Origin: Seleniivibrio sp.
Lineage (GTDB): Bacteria; Chrysiogenota; Deferribacteres; Deferribacterales; Geovibrionaceae
Reading direction: 5' to 3'
Length of the DNA stretch: 38,206 nucleotides
Assembly: GCF_021209385.1 (NCBI RefSeq)
Contig: NZ_JAJOIL010000010.1
Span: forward strand, 1-38,206
Position 1 is the stretch's first letter. Each line of letters begins with the position of its first letter. This document shows, piece by piece, positions 16,834-25,662 of this stretch. The notes below the pieces were generated by a model. It saw only the letters and a program-made list of their open reading frames with translations. It did not search any database and was not told the DNA's origin. Position numbers and translations under genes: made by a program.

Positions 16834-17594
16834 GACATCCTCTCCAGCATCTCTTTTGCGAGTTCAATATAGCTCGCGGCACCTTTTGATTTAAGGTCAT
16901 ATTCTATTATAGACTGACCGAAGCTGGGCGCCTCGGCAAGTTTTACGTTTCTCGGAATTATGGTTTTGAAAAGACTTTCGCTGAAATACTCCTCCACCTG
17001 TTTCTGAACTTCTTTTGAAAGATTATTTCCGGGGTTGTGCATGGTGAGCAGGATACCCTCCATCTCAAGTTCTTCGTTGAGGCTTTCCCGTATCAGCCCG
17101 ATGGTGTTCAGAAGCTGACCAAGCCCCTCCATTGCGTAATATTCGCATTGAAGCGGTATCAGCACGGAGTTTGCTGCCGTAAGGGAATTCACTGTGAGAA
17201 GTCCCAGAGAAGGCGGGCAATCGATTATCACCAGAGTATATTCGTCAGAAACCTTAGCCAGCGCCTTTTTGAGTTTTGTCTCTCTGGATATCTCCGTGAC
17301 AAGCTCAATTTCGGCCGCGGAAAGATTTATGTTCCCCGGTATTATGTCCAGATTCTCCACGCTTGTGTGGATTATTGAATCTTTTGTTTCGGCTCTGCCT
17401 ATAAGCACATCATAGATGGAAGGCTGACCCTCTTCGAGGGACACACCGAGACCGCTTGTGGCGTTCCCCTGAGGGTCCATATCCACAACAAGCACTTTTG
17501 CCTCGGCAAATGCAAGCGCCGAACTTAAGTTTATCGCGGTGGTTGTTTTGCCAACACCGCCTTTTTGATTTGCAATAGCGATAATTTTTCCCAT
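16830..17594 (-). CDS. parA: Chromosome-partitioning ATPase ParA/Soj
   Basis: A 254-residue deviant Walker A ATPase of the Soj type: KGGVGKTT (about 11-18) with the signature first lysine, DMDPQGNAT (about 40-48) and the Walker B-like VIIDCPPSLG. It lacks an N-terminal DNA-binding domain, as expected for chromosomal rather than type Ia plasmid ParA. The ATG at 17594 is chosen because the protein starts there with MGKIIAIANQK; a GTG at 17603 is possible. It is the first gene of the par-bactofilin-tpiA-secG cluster. Confidence 0.96.
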   Translation of the reverse strand: MGKIIAIANQKGGVGKTTTAINLSSALAFAEAKVLVVDMDPQGNATSGLGVSLEEGQPSIYDVLIGRAETKDSIIHTSVENLDIIPGNINLSAAEIELVTEISRETKLKKALAKVSDEYTLVIIDCPPSLGLLTVNSLTAANSVLIPLQCEYYAMEGLGQLLNTIGLIRESLNEELEMEGILLTMHNPGNNLSKEVQKQVEEYFSESLFKTIIPRNVKLAEAPSFGQSIIEYDLKSKGAASYIELAKEMLERMS

Positions 17595-17618
17595 TAGTCT
17601 CACAGCCTAATAAATTAC

Positions 17619-17648
17619 AGTATAAAAATCAAGACAGTTTATTATCAA
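17619..17648 (-). promoter_or_regulatory. Candidate promoter of the parAB-bactofilin-tpiA-secG operon
   Basis: The minus strand shows TTGATA (17648-17643), an 18-base spacer and TATACT (17624-17619), 25 bases before the parA ATG. It is the best sigma-70-like match in the 162-base gap between znuB and parA. The rest of that gap is AT-rich with nothing recognised. Confidence 0.5.
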
Positions 17649-17756
17649 CAGCTTCTCAGTATACATCATGCGGAGTAAACTTAAAATCGAATTTTTGATA
17701 CGGTGAATAAAACAAACTCTATTTAACACAGTCGTTTATTATAAGGTGCATAAAAA

Positions 17757-18572
17757 TCAGGAGCGAAGCACAGCCCTGATCTTTTCATATATTATGAAAA
17801 GAAAAAAACATACGGATGAAACAGCTATTATGCTGGCACCAGATGTGAGATTGAATACATAGGCGCAGTATAGCCCTGCAAGAGTGAAAACCAGAGACAG
17901 TATACTTGAAAGTATCATCATGCCCTTCAGCGAACTTACCTTCTTCTCCGCGATATAAGGCGGGATGGTGAGCATCGCTATCACCAGAATAAGCCCCACA
18001 ACCCTTATCAGAAGCACAACAGCCAGAGCGGACATAACCAGCAGAACAGTATAGATGATACCCGAACGGACGCCCATGCTTGTGGCATATTCCATATCGA
18101 AACTGACCGCATGTATCTGACGGAAATAGAGAAGTACATATGCGATGATGAATACGTCGAGTACGCCCATGTAAATGAGATCCAAATCAGGCACCGCAAG
18201 GATGCTCCCGAAAAGATAGCTCATCAGATCGACGCCGTATCCGGGTGTCAGGTCAGCCAGAATTATACCGAACGCCATGCCGCATGCCCACATAACACCG
18301 ATTACGGTATCGGAACGGTTCTTGTCCTTAAGAGTGATAAGCGCCATTATCACAGCGGCAACAACTGCAAATATTCCTGCACCGAGAAGAGGGGATATAC
18401 CCAGAAAGAACGCCAGACCTATGCCGCCGTATGCCGTGTGAGCTATACCGCCAGAAATAAAAACTATACGGTTAACGACAACCAGCGTGCCGATTATCCC
18501 GCACGCTATTGAAGCAAGTACGCCCGCCCAGATAGCATTCTGTATGAATCCGTATGAAAGTATGTCGGTCAT
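17757..18572 (-). CDS. Zinc/manganese/iron ABC transporter permease (ZnuB family)
   Basis: A 271-residue ABC-3 family inner-membrane permease with about eight hydrophobic segments. The N-terminus (FIQNAIWAGVLASIACGIIGTLVVVNRIVFISGG; shown as separate motifs AIWAGVLASI and VNRIVFISGG) and ISPLLGAG are typical. It overlaps its ATPase partner by four bases. The metal (Zn, Mn or Fe) cannot be fixed from the permease, and no metal-binding ZnuA-type protein is encoded in the window. Confidence 0.9.
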   Translation of the reverse strand: MTDILSYGFIQNAIWAGVLASIACGIIGTLVVVNRIVFISGGIAHTAYGGIGLAFFLGISPLLGAGIFAVVAAVIMALITLKDKNRSDTVIGVMWACGMAFGIILADLTPGYGVDLMSYLFGSILAVPDLDLIYMGVLDVFIIAYVLLYFRQIHAVSFDMEYATSMGVRSGIIYTVLLVMSALAVVLLIRVVGLILVIAMLTIPPYIAEKKVSSLKGMMILSSILSLVFTLAGLYCAYVFNLTSGASIIAVSSVCFFLFIIYEKIRAVLRS

Positions 18573-19333
18573 TTATGCTCCATGAGAACCCTGTGGGGAT
18601 GTCCGTGCGCCACCAGCTCGACAGGACACTGAGCGTCCGCACCGTATGACATCTGCATCATCTCTTCCGTAACCTCCGCCTCGTCATGCTTGTGCAGGGT
18701 TGTGCTGACACACGCGACGGACGTTGCGAATTTAGGTATTATGGTAAGGTCGTGGCTGACAACCACGATGGTCATTTTCTCGTTAAGTTTGGCAAGTATG
18801 TCGTATATGCGGGTCTGTCCCTCCATATCGACGTTTGAAGCCGGTTCGTCCAGAAATATAAGTTCCGGTTCGCCGGCAAGTGCGCGCGCCATAAGAACAC
18901 GCTGACGCTGACCGCCGGAAAGGTCGTCCATCCGGTTTTTCGCCACATTGCTTATCTGGAGTTCATCCAGTACCATGCGGACGTAATCTCTGTCGCTCTT
19001 TTTTGTGAAGCCGCCTTTGGAAAGCATCCTGCCCATAAGCGCAGCGTCTTCGACGGTTATCGGAAATCCGCCGCCTGATGTAACATTCTGCGGAACATAT
19101 CCGACCCTGCTCACTGTTCCTGGCTTCTGCCCCAGAACTTTTATATCGCCCGACTGCGGTTTGAGTATCCCAAGCAGTATCTTCAGAAGCGTACTTTTAC
19201 CGCCTCCGTTGGGTCCTATAACAGCAAGGAATTCGCCTTTTTTTATGTCGAATGTGATATCGCGCAAAACTTCACTGGAACCGTAGGAAAAATTCAGATT
19301 TTTGACGCTGACAGCGTTTTCGGTTTCCGACAT
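18569..19333 (-). CDS. Zinc/manganese ABC transporter ATPase (ZnuC family)
   Basis: The start at 19333 is chosen because AGGCGG lies just before it; an in-frame ATG at 19363 would reach into the upstream hairpin. The 254-residue protein carries Walker A GPNGGGKSTL, signature LSGGQRQRV, Walker B LIFLDEPASNVD and the switch His in VVSHD. The C-terminal HKHDEAEVT and CPVELVAHGHPHRV segments resemble metal-type ZnuC proteins and are His-rich. It powers the ZnuB-type permease whose gene overlaps its 3' end. Confidence 0.92.
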   Translation of the reverse strand: MSETENAVSVKNLNFSYGSSEVLRDITFDIKKGEFLAVIGPNGGGKSTLLKILLGILKPQSGDIKVLGQKPGTVSRVGYVPQNVTSGGGFPITVEDAALMGRMLSKGGFTKKSDRDYVRMVLDELQISNVAKNRMDDLSGGQRQRVLMARALAGEPELIFLDEPASNVDMEGQTRIYDILAKLNEKMTIVVVSHDLTIIPKFATSVACVSTTLHKHDEAEVTEEMMQMSYGADAQCPVELVAHGHPHRVLMEHK

Positions 19334-19345
19334 TGTGCCGCCTGA

Positions 19346-19373
19346 ATGAAAAGAGGGCATCAAAGATGCCCCC
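19346..19373 (-). terminator. Rho-independent terminator after fabI
   Basis: On the minus strand GGGCATC-TTT-GATGCCC (19371-19355) is followed by TCTTTTC. It would end the ruvB-radA-fabI transcript. The znuC ATG lies only 22 bases further on, so the hairpin may also sit in the znuC leader. Confidence 0.75.
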
Positions 19374-19398
19374 TTAAAATCTTATATTAAAGCTAAAT

Positions 19399-20166
19399 TT
19401 AAAGACCCATTATGTTGTAGCCGTTGTCAACGTATATAACCTCACCCGTTACAGCGGATGAAAGGCTGCTGGCAAGATAAACGGCTGTTCTGCCCACGTC
19501 CTCCTGTGTGCAGTTGTCGTGCAGGGGTGCGTGTTCCGCTATGTGGTTGAATATCTTTTTGAAATCGGATATTCCGGCAGCGGCGAGGGTTTTTATAGGT
19601 CCCGCAGAGATAGCGTTAACGCGTATCTTGTTCACCCCCAGGTCTGCTGCAAGATAGCGTGTTGACGCCTCAAGCGCAGCCTTGGCAACACCCATAACGT
19701 TATAGTTCTGAATAACTCTTTCCGCACCGAGGTACGACATACAGATAATGCTACCGCCTTCGTTCATAAGAGGTTCTGCATATTTTGCAATTGCGGGCAG
19801 CGAATAAACGCTGATGTCCATTGCCATTGCAAAGTCGGCTCTTTTTGTGTCAACGTAGCGGTCTTTCAGAGCGTCGCCGGGTGCATACGCAACCGAGTGA
19901 ACGAGTATATCGAATTTGCCCCATTTTTCCTTAACAATGTTGAAGCAAGCTTCTATCTCTTCATCCTTCGTAACGTCGCAGGGAACAAGAAACTTCCCTC
20001 CGAGTTCTTCGGAAACCTTTGCCACTCTGCTTTCCAGTTTTTCGCCTGCATAGCTGAACGCAACTTCTGCGCCCTGCTCAATGAAATTTCTGGCGATGGC
20101 ATAGGCGATGCTTTTATTATTCGCAACACCGAAGACCAATGCCTTTTTACCGTCGAGAAGTCCCAT
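19399..20166 (-). CDS. fabI: Enoyl-[acyl-carrier-protein] reductase (NADH) FabI
   Basis: A 255-residue short-chain dehydrogenase-like enzyme doing the last step of fatty-acid elongation. The FabI-type cofactor region GVANNKSIAYAIA (about 14-26) replaces the usual GxxxGxG. The catalytic Tyr-x6-Lys is in NYNVMGVAKAA (about 155-165). The length fits FabI. It lies 12 bases after radA and ends before a clear terminator. Confidence 0.95.
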   Translation of the reverse strand: MGLLDGKKALVFGVANNKSIAYAIARNFIEQGAEVAFSYAGEKLESRVAKVSEELGGKFLVPCDVTKDEEIEACFNIVKEKWGKFDILVHSVAYAPGDALKDRYVDTKRADFAMAMDISVYSLPAIAKYAEPLMNEGGSIICMSYLGAERVIQNYNVMGVAKAALEASTRYLAADLGVNKIRVNAISAGPIKTLAAAGISDFKKIFNHIAEHAPLHDNCTQEDVGRTAVYLASSLSSAVTGEVIYVDNGYNIMGL

Positions 20167-20178
20167 ACAATCTCCTTG

Positions 20179-21516
20179 TTAAAACATATCAAGAAAGCCT
20201 GATATATCCCTAGTTAAAACGATTTCTATTTTTTTGTCAAACTCGACTTTTTCCGGGAGATAAAATTTTCTCACTCCCATCTTATAACACTCGGCTATAC
20301 GGCTCTTCATATTGGATACCGGACGCACTGTCCCGGTTAGCCCGACCTCGCCTATGAAGGTGGTTTCAGGCGATATAGCCTGTTCCCTGTATGAAGAAAC
20401 TATGGCGGCGCACAGCGCAAGGTCAGCGCTTGTCTCCGTTATCTTCATGCCGCCGGCGACATTTATATATACGTCGCTTCCTGCAAGATTAAGTCCGCCT
20501 TTCTTATCCAGAACCGCCAGCAGCATGTTCATACGGTTCACGTCTATGCCCATGGCGTTGCGTTTGGGAAACTGATAAAAGGTCGGCGCAACAAGTGCCT
20601 GCACTTCGACCAGAAAAGCCCTTGTGCCCTCTATCACGGGAACGTTGACCCTGCCGGAAACGCTTCTGTCCGCATCATCCGCAAAGCTGTAGTTTTTAAG
20701 CTCTATCAGCCCCTTGTCACTCATCTCAAAGATGCCGACCTCATCCGTTGGACCGAAACGGTTCTTCACCGAGCGCAGGATGCGAAGCCCGCGGCTGTAG
20801 TCCCCTTCAAAGTAAAGCACTGTATCGACAAGGTGTTCCAAGAGTTTCGGACCGGCTATATAGCCGTCCTTTGTGACCTGCCCGACGATAAGAACCGTTA
20901 TGGCACGGCTCTTTGCCACTTCAACAAGTCTATAGGTAACGTGCCGTACCTGCCCGACAGTTCCCGCCGCCGAATTAAGCTCGGCGGATGCAACCGTCTG
21001 TATCGAGTCCAGCACAACATAGTCAAATCTTTCAGAGTCCAGCGCCGAAAGCACGTCCTCAAGACTGTTGGTGGGCAGTATACTTATATCCGCAGTGCCG
21101 ATGCCAAGTCTTTCCGCTCTCAGCTTTATCTGTGCCGCCGATTCCTCTCCGGAAACGTACAGCACTTTTCTGCTGCCCACCGACAGAATACCTGCCGATT
21201 GAAGCATTATCGTAGATTTACCGATGCCCGGTTCACCGCCAACAAGTATGACGGAACCCTTTACAAGTCCGCCGCCCAGCACCTGATCCAATTCACCTAT
21301 GCCGGTGTGCGTGCGCTCAGTCTCAAGTCCGCGGACGTCTCTGAGATTGACCGCAGAGACATAAGGTTCATGCGATTTTTTACCTGCAGGAGCAGACGGT
21401 TCCTCAATCTCTTCAACGAAGCTGCTCCAGCTTGAACATTCGGGGCATTTGCCTATCCAGCCCGGCGAAACATATCCGCAGTTCTGGCACACATAGCGGC
21501 TTTTCTTTTTCGCCAT
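20179..21516 (-). CDS. radA: DNA repair protein RadA (Sms)
   Basis: A 445-residue branch-migration protein in recombinational repair. The N-terminal zinc finger is CQNCGYVSPGWIGKCPECSSW in two halves (CQNC and CPEC). Walker A is GGEPGIGKST (about 95-104), and the RadA-specific KNRFG appears near residue 250. The C-terminal third is Lon-protease-like (VYINVAGGMKITETSADLA). It abuts ruvB, fitting a small recombination operon. Confidence 0.97.
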   Translation of the reverse strand: MAKKKSRYVCQNCGYVSPGWIGKCPECSSWSSFVEEIEEPSAPAGKKSHEPYVSAVNLRDVRGLETERTHTGIGELDQVLGGGLVKGSVILVGGEPGIGKSTIMLQSAGILSVGSRKVLYVSGEESAAQIKLRAERLGIGTADISILPTNSLEDVLSALDSERFDYVVLDSIQTVASAELNSAAGTVGQVRHVTYRLVEVAKSRAITVLIVGQVTKDGYIAGPKLLEHLVDTVLYFEGDYSRGLRILRSVKNRFGPTDEVGIFEMSDKGLIELKNYSFADDADRSVSGRVNVPVIEGTRAFLVEVQALVAPTFYQFPKRNAMGIDVNRMNMLLAVLDKKGGLNLAGSDVYINVAGGMKITETSADLALCAAIVSSYREQAISPETTFIGEVGLTGTVRPVSNMKSRIAECYKMGVRKFYLPEKVEFDKKIEIVLTRDISGFLDMF

Positions 21517-22545
21517 CTATTCGTTCTCATCCAGAAAATCCGCAACCGTTACACGGTTGGGGGCTGTGAGTCTCAGATGCTCATAAGCCATGGCAGTCGC
21601 CATGCGACCTCTGGGAGTTTTCTTGATAAATCCTCTGTATATCAGATATGGTTCTATAACATCCTCAATAGTGTCCCGCTCTTCGCTCAACGTAGCTGCC
21701 AGAGTATCCACACCGACGGGACCGCCGTCATATTTCTCGATTATCGAGAGCAAAAGCGCACGATCTGAATTATCCAGCCCTTCACGGTCTATCTCAAGCC
21801 TTGAAAGACCTTCTCTTGCTATGTCCAGAGAAACGAACCCGTTGTTAAGCACATCCGCAAAGTCTCTGATACGCCTCAGTATTCTATGGGCTATACGCGG
21901 GGTGCCGCGGCTTCTGGAAGCTATCTCTTTTGCGGCGGCGTCCTCAATTTTTGTTTCAAGTATACCAGCTCCGCGCAGTATTATACTTGTGAGTTCATCT
22001 ATACCGTAGAATTCGAGTTTAAGAATCATCCCGAACCTGTCCCGAAGAGGGGAAGTCAGAAGTCCCGCGCGGGTTGTGGCTCCCACAAGGGTAAAGGGCG
22101 GCAGGTCTATTTTTACGGTTCTTGCCGCAGGTCCCTGACCTATGAGGATATCGAGTTTATAGTCCTCCATTGCGGGATACAGTATCTCTTCCACGTTTGA
22201 GTGGAGTCTGTGTATCTCGTCGATGAACAGAACATCACCCTCCTGAAGGTTTGTTAGCAAAGCCGCAAGGTCTCCCGCACGTTCGATTACGGGACCGCTG
22301 GTGGAGTTTATATTTACACCCATTTCATGGGCTATGATGTTTGCAAGGGTGGTCTTTCCAAGCCCGGGAGGACCGTGGAAAAGACAGTGATCAAGGCTCT
22401 GTCCGCGCTGTTTCGCCGCCTGAACAAAGACCTTCAGATTCTCCTTAACCTTTGACTGACCGACATAATCGTCAAACCCGCCGGGTCTGATGTTCTGTGT
22501 CTGAAAGTCCTCCGGCTGTTTTTCTTTGGAAAAGATGTCTTCCAT
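21517..22545 (-). CDS. ruvB: Holliday junction branch-migration helicase RuvB
   Basis: A 342-residue AAA+ motor that drives Holliday-junction migration with RuvA. Walker A is GPPGLGKTT (about 58-66) and Walker B is [10 protein letters not shown] (about 106-115). Sensor and arginine-finger segments are present ([18 protein letters not shown]). The C-terminal winged helix ends the protein ([14 protein letters not shown]). ruvA and ruvC are not nearby. It is the first gene of ruvB-radA-fabI. Confidence 0.97.
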   Translation of the reverse strand: MEDIFSKEKQPEDFQTQNIRPGGFDDYVGQSKVKENLKVFVQAAKQRGQSLDHCLFHGPPGLGKTTLANIIAHEMGVNINSTSGPVIERAGDLAALLTNLQEGDVLFIDEIHRLHSNVEEILYPAMEDYKLDILIGQGPAARTVKIDLPPFTLVGATTRAGLLTSPLRDRFGMILKLEFYGIDELTSIILRGAGILETKIEDAAAKEIASRSRGTPRIAHRILRRIRDFADVLNNGFVSLDIAREGLSRLEIDREGLDNSDRALLLSIIEKYDGGPVGVDTLAATLSEERDTIEDVIEPYLIYRGFIKKTPRGRMATAMAYEHLRLTAPNRVTVADFLDENE

Positions 22546-22622
22546 CCGTCCGCCTGTAGATGATTTAATAGATGTACTACAATAGCATTTTTACAGATAA
22601 TTGCAAGGATTGGGAATAAAAT

Positions 22623-22650
22623 GACGGTGCGGGGGGCTGCCCGCACCGTC
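22623..22650 (-). terminator. Strong hairpin, possible terminator between ackA and ruvB
   Basis: An 11-bp perfect stem (GACGGTGCGGG at 22623-22633 with its complement at 22640-22650) and a six-base loop. Read on the minus strand it is followed by ATTTTATT, a modest U-tract. It lies 73 bases before ruvB, too far from ackA to be its obvious terminator, so a short transcript may end here. Confidence 0.5.
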
Positions 22651-22659
22651 CCAAGAGGT

Positions 22660-22681
22660 GGCATTCATGTTATGCCTTTTT
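22660..22681 (+). terminator. Candidate plus-strand terminator hairpin
   Basis: GGCAT (22660-22664) pairs with ATGCC (22672-22676) and is followed directly by TTTTT. Only a five-pair stem, so weak. No annotated plus-strand gene precedes it; a short RNA starting divergently from ruvB would be needed. Confidence 0.3.
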
Positions 22682-22819
22682 AACGGGTGGTTTTGAGGAT
22701 TAAAAGGGTGTCACCTTTTATCTAGCAGCTCTGAAATTTATAATAGGACTGTTTTTGTATTTTTAAAGAGGAAATTTCGATAATTGCAGATTTTTTTAGC
22801 AACAAGAAAAAAACACAAA

Positions 22820-23040
22820 CTACTTTGCCATCACAAAGAAGGAAGGGAGAAAGGCGCGTCTAAAAAACTTTCTGCTTAAATGCAAGCAGAACAAGGAAGG
22901 CTTTGCCGAGAGGGCTGTGAGCATACGGATTTGTATGTGAGCAGTTCCGAGGAAAAACTGACGCAGTTATGCGAAGCAGATAAGCGGAAATAAAGCAAAT
23001 CAACCCCGACCCTCCTTTGCTAAAGGAGGGAGGGGAAAGA
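22820..23040. repeat. Structured GGA-rich intergenic element
   Basis: No coding region was found in 22546-23047. This part carries several local stems: CTGCTT/AAGCAG near 22872-22889, CATAC/GTATG near 22922-22938 and CAGTT/AACTG near 22942-22960. TCTGCTT at 22871 could also pair with AAGCAGA at 22974. The plus strand holds at least six GGA triplets, some in the loops. It looks like a dispersed intergenic repeat or a structured RNA; which of the two cannot be told here. Confidence 0.4.
23010..23030 (-). repeat. CCCTCCTTT inverted repeat after ackA (probable ackA terminator)
   Basis: CCCTCCTTT (23010-23018) and AAAGGAGGG (23022-23030) form a nine-pair stem with a three-base loop, 18 bases beyond the ackA stop. 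The same arms occur at 36733-36753 between dnaK and dnaJ, which marks it as a dispersed intergenic repeat that may serve as a terminator. Confidence 0.6.
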
Positions 23041-23047
23041 AGTAATA

Positions 23048-24298
23048 TTACTTTAAAAAGGAGTAGGGATACTCTGTGTGGTCTTTATAGGTACCCTCAA
23101 GGATCGCAACAACATCCTCCACAAACACCAGTTCTTCGTTTGTTGGGATAACAAAAACCTTTACTCTTGAATCGGGGGTTGAAATCTCCGTTTCGCCGTG
23201 TTTTGCAAAAGTTTTGAGGTTCTTCTCTTTATCCACGATGATTCCCATCGGCTCCAGGTTTTCAATAGCCATCTGGCGGATAACCCCTGCATTCTCACCG
23301 ACGCCGGCAGTGAACACTATCGCGTCCACTCTGCCAAGCACGGCATAATATGCGCCTATATATTTGCGCAGTCTGTATGCCTCAACCTCAAGGGAGAGAG
23401 TACAGCGATGTTTATAGTCGTCGTCTTCACAACCGATAACATCACGTCTGTCAGTGAACCTGCCTGTCATGCCGAGAACGCCGGATTTTTTGTTAAGCAG
23501 GTTGTCCATAGCCTTAGCGTCTATGTTCAGCTTCTGCATCATGAAAAGCGGAACGGCGGGGTCAACGTCGCCGCACCTTGTACCCATCACAGCACCTTCC
23601 AGAGGTGTCATACCCATGGAGGTGTCAACACTGATGCCGTTTTTGATAGCCGTGTGGGAAACACCGTTGCCTATGTGCATGGTGATGATGTTGCACTCTT
23701 TCGCAGGTTTTCCAAGGAGCGAAGCCGCACGTTTTGAAACGTAGAGGTGGCTGGTTCCGTGGAAACCGTATCTGCGAACTCCGTAATTCTCGTACCATTC
23801 GTACGGAACGGGATATGTGTATGCATAGTCAGGCATTGTTTGGTGGAATGCCGTGTCGAATATCGCAACGTGAGGAACGTTGGGCATAACCTTCTGCGCG
23901 GCGCGGATACCTGCAAGGTTGGGCGGGTTGTGCAGCGGCGCAAGGTGTGCAACGTCTTCTATTGTTTTAAGAACTTCTTCATTTATAAGTACGCTTCTGG
24001 CAAAAACTTCACCCCCGTGGACAACTCTGTGTCCCACGGCGGATATCTGCTCCATACTGTCGATAACGGCAGTGCTGCCTCTGGAGAGTGTTTTAATAAT
24101 AAGACCGATTGCCGCGGAGTGGTCGTGGCACTCATATTCCTCGCGCACGGTATCCTTTCCCGGAACCTCATGCACGATGAACGAGTCACCGATACCTATT
24201 CTTTCAACCAGACCCTTTGCTACAACCTGTTTGTTGGTCCAGTCGTAAAGCTGGTATTTAACCGATGAACTGCCGCAGTTAAGAGCGAGAATATCCAT
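23048..24298 (-). CDS. ackA: Acetate kinase
   Basis: A 416-residue ASKHA-fold kinase making ATP and acetate from acetyl phosphate. The N-terminal NCGSSSVKY (about 7-15), the DTAFHQTMP signature, HLGNG-type segment (MHIGNGVSH) and the phosphate-binding GVGENAG near residue 325 are all present. It follows pta by 13 bases, giving the standard acetyl-CoA to acetate route. The extra C-terminal tail (KDHTEYPYSFLK) is slightly longer than in many homologues. Confidence 0.97.
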   Translation of the reverse strand: MDILALNCGSSSVKYQLYDWTNKQVVAKGLVERIGIGDSFIVHEVPGKDTVREEYECHDHSAAIGLIIKTLSRGSTAVIDSMEQISAVGHRVVHGGEVFARSVLINEEVLKTIEDVAHLAPLHNPPNLAGIRAAQKVMPNVPHVAIFDTAFHQTMPDYAYTYPVPYEWYENYGVRRYGFHGTSHLYVSKRAASLLGKPAKECNIITMHIGNGVSHTAIKNGISVDTSMGMTPLEGAVMGTRCGDVDPAVPLFMMQKLNIDAKAMDNLLNKKSGVLGMTGRFTDRRDVIGCEDDDYKHRCTLSLEVEAYRLRKYIGAYYAVLGRVDAIVFTAGVGENAGVIRQMAIENLEPMGIIVDKEKNLKTFAKHGETEISTPDSRVKVFVIPTNEELVFVEDVVAILEGTYKDHTEYPYSFLK

Positions 24299-24311
24299 CT
24301 AAATAAACCCC

Positions 24312-25301
24312 CTAGTCAGCCTGAACGGCGGTTATTGCCGCCACATTGACAATGTCCATGTATTTACATCCTCTGGAGAGGTCGTTAACCGGTTTTGCAA
24401 GTCCCTGTATAACGGGTCCGATAGCCTCTGCGCCCGCTATCCTTTCTACAAGTTTATACCCTATATTTCCTGCGTCAAGTGTCGGGAACACAAGAACATT
24501 CGCAGAACCCGCAACGTCGCTTCCGGGAGCCTTCTTTGCACCCACCGCAGCAAGCAGAGCCGCATCCGCCTGAAGTTCGCCGTCAATTTTAAGTTCAGGG
24601 GCAATTGACTTCGCTATTTTTGTAGCCTCGATAACCTTTTCTGTTTCGGGACTTTTTGCGCTCCCCTTCGTTGAGAAAGAGAGCATCGCCACTTTCGGCT
24701 CAACCTCAAGAAAAGCCTTGCAGCTGTCCGCCGTCGCCACAGCTATCTCTGCAAGAGTTTGCGCATCGGGATTCGGAATGACTGCGCAGTCGGCAAAAAG
24801 AACTGCTCCGTCCTTGCCGAACTCTGTTTTTGGTGTCACCATAATAAAACAGCTTGATACTGTTTTCATACCTTTTTTTGTGCCTATCACGCGGATGGCG
24901 GCACGAAGCACGTCTCCTGTGGTGTGGCAGGCACCTGTAACAGCTCCGTGGGCAATTCCCTTCTGCACAAGCATGGAACCGAAATAGTTCACATCCTTCA
25001 TGCTTGCCTGAGCCTCTTCAAGCGTCATACCCTTAGATTTTCTGCTTTCATAGTATGTATTTACAAAGTCTTCTAAATATTCACTGGTTTCGGGGTCTAT
25101 TATTCTGCAGCGGACTTCATAGCCTTTTGATTTGAAAAGCTCTCTGACAGCGTCCTCTTTGCCGAGAACGATAACATTTGCCAAACCGTTCTCCGCTATG
25201 GCGTTTGCCGCATCTATGGTACGTTCATCCCAGCCTTCGGGCAGGACGATGGTTTTGTTCCGCTCCTTTGCAATATCCCAAAACTTCTGCATCAGTGACA
25301 T
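24312..25301 (-). CDS. pta: Phosphate acetyltransferase (short form)
   Basis: The start at 25301 is chosen for GGAGG five to seven bases upstream; an ATG at 25322 would add seven residues. The 329-residue protein is the short Pta without the N-terminal regulatory domain. It converts acetyl-CoA and phosphate to acetyl phosphate for AckA. Typical segments are [14 protein letters not shown] at the N-terminus, [15 protein letters not shown] (about 125) and [14 protein letters not shown] (about 238). Confidence 0.96.
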   Translation of the reverse strand: MSLMQKFWDIAKERNKTIVLPEGWDERTIDAANAIAENGLANVIVLGKEDAVRELFKSKGYEVRCRIIDPETSEYLEDFVNTYYESRKSKGMTLEEAQASMKDVNYFGSMLVQKGIAHGAVTGACHTTGDVLRAAIRVIGTKKGMKTVSSCFIMVTPKTEFGKDGAVLFADCAVIPNPDAQTLAEIAVATADSCKAFLEVEPKVAMLSFSTKGSAKSPETEKVIEATKIAKSIAPELKIDGELQADAALLAAVGAKKAPGSDVAGSANVLVFPTLDAGNIGYKLVERIAGAEAIGPVIQGLAKPVNDLSRGCKYMDIVNVAAITAVQAD

Positions 25302-25662
25302 AAAGACCTCCGAATAGACCAAAATGATACTATGTTTTACATTACATTATAAAAAACTTCAATGCAAAATTTCGGATAAGCTATAACACCTTCACAACTA
25401 TTTTTTATGATAGATTTTTGCAGATAATAATGAAGAATCAATAGTTAAATTCTGGAAATATTTACTGAAATAGATTTAAACTCAAATATTTTACATAGGT
25501 TCAGAGGCATGCAAAAACATAATAAGTACATTTTGACGAAAAATATAAATGCCGTTTGTCTTTTTTCTCTTCGTTCCAAACCAATTCTCATAACCGGAGC
25601 AACTGCATAAAAAAATAGCAACACACCGTTGCATATCTGAAATTTTAGTTTTACACTGAGAA
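25302..25662. other. AT-rich divergent intergenic region
   Basis: A 361-base gap between the divergent pta and SDR genes. On the minus strand a TATAAT -10-like box (25352-25347) lies about 45 bases before pta without a good -35. No gene, strong hairpin or repeat was recognised. It probably just holds the two promoters. Confidence 0.5.

Noticed and set aside
15991-17756. parS site near parAB
   Set aside because: No copy or near-copy of the TGTTTCACGTGAAACA palindrome was seen in the operon or the gap upstream.
22434-22664. Minus-strand open frame of 76 codons over the ruvB start
   Set aside because: It runs through the strong hairpin and into ruvB in another frame, with no ribosome site or family resemblance.
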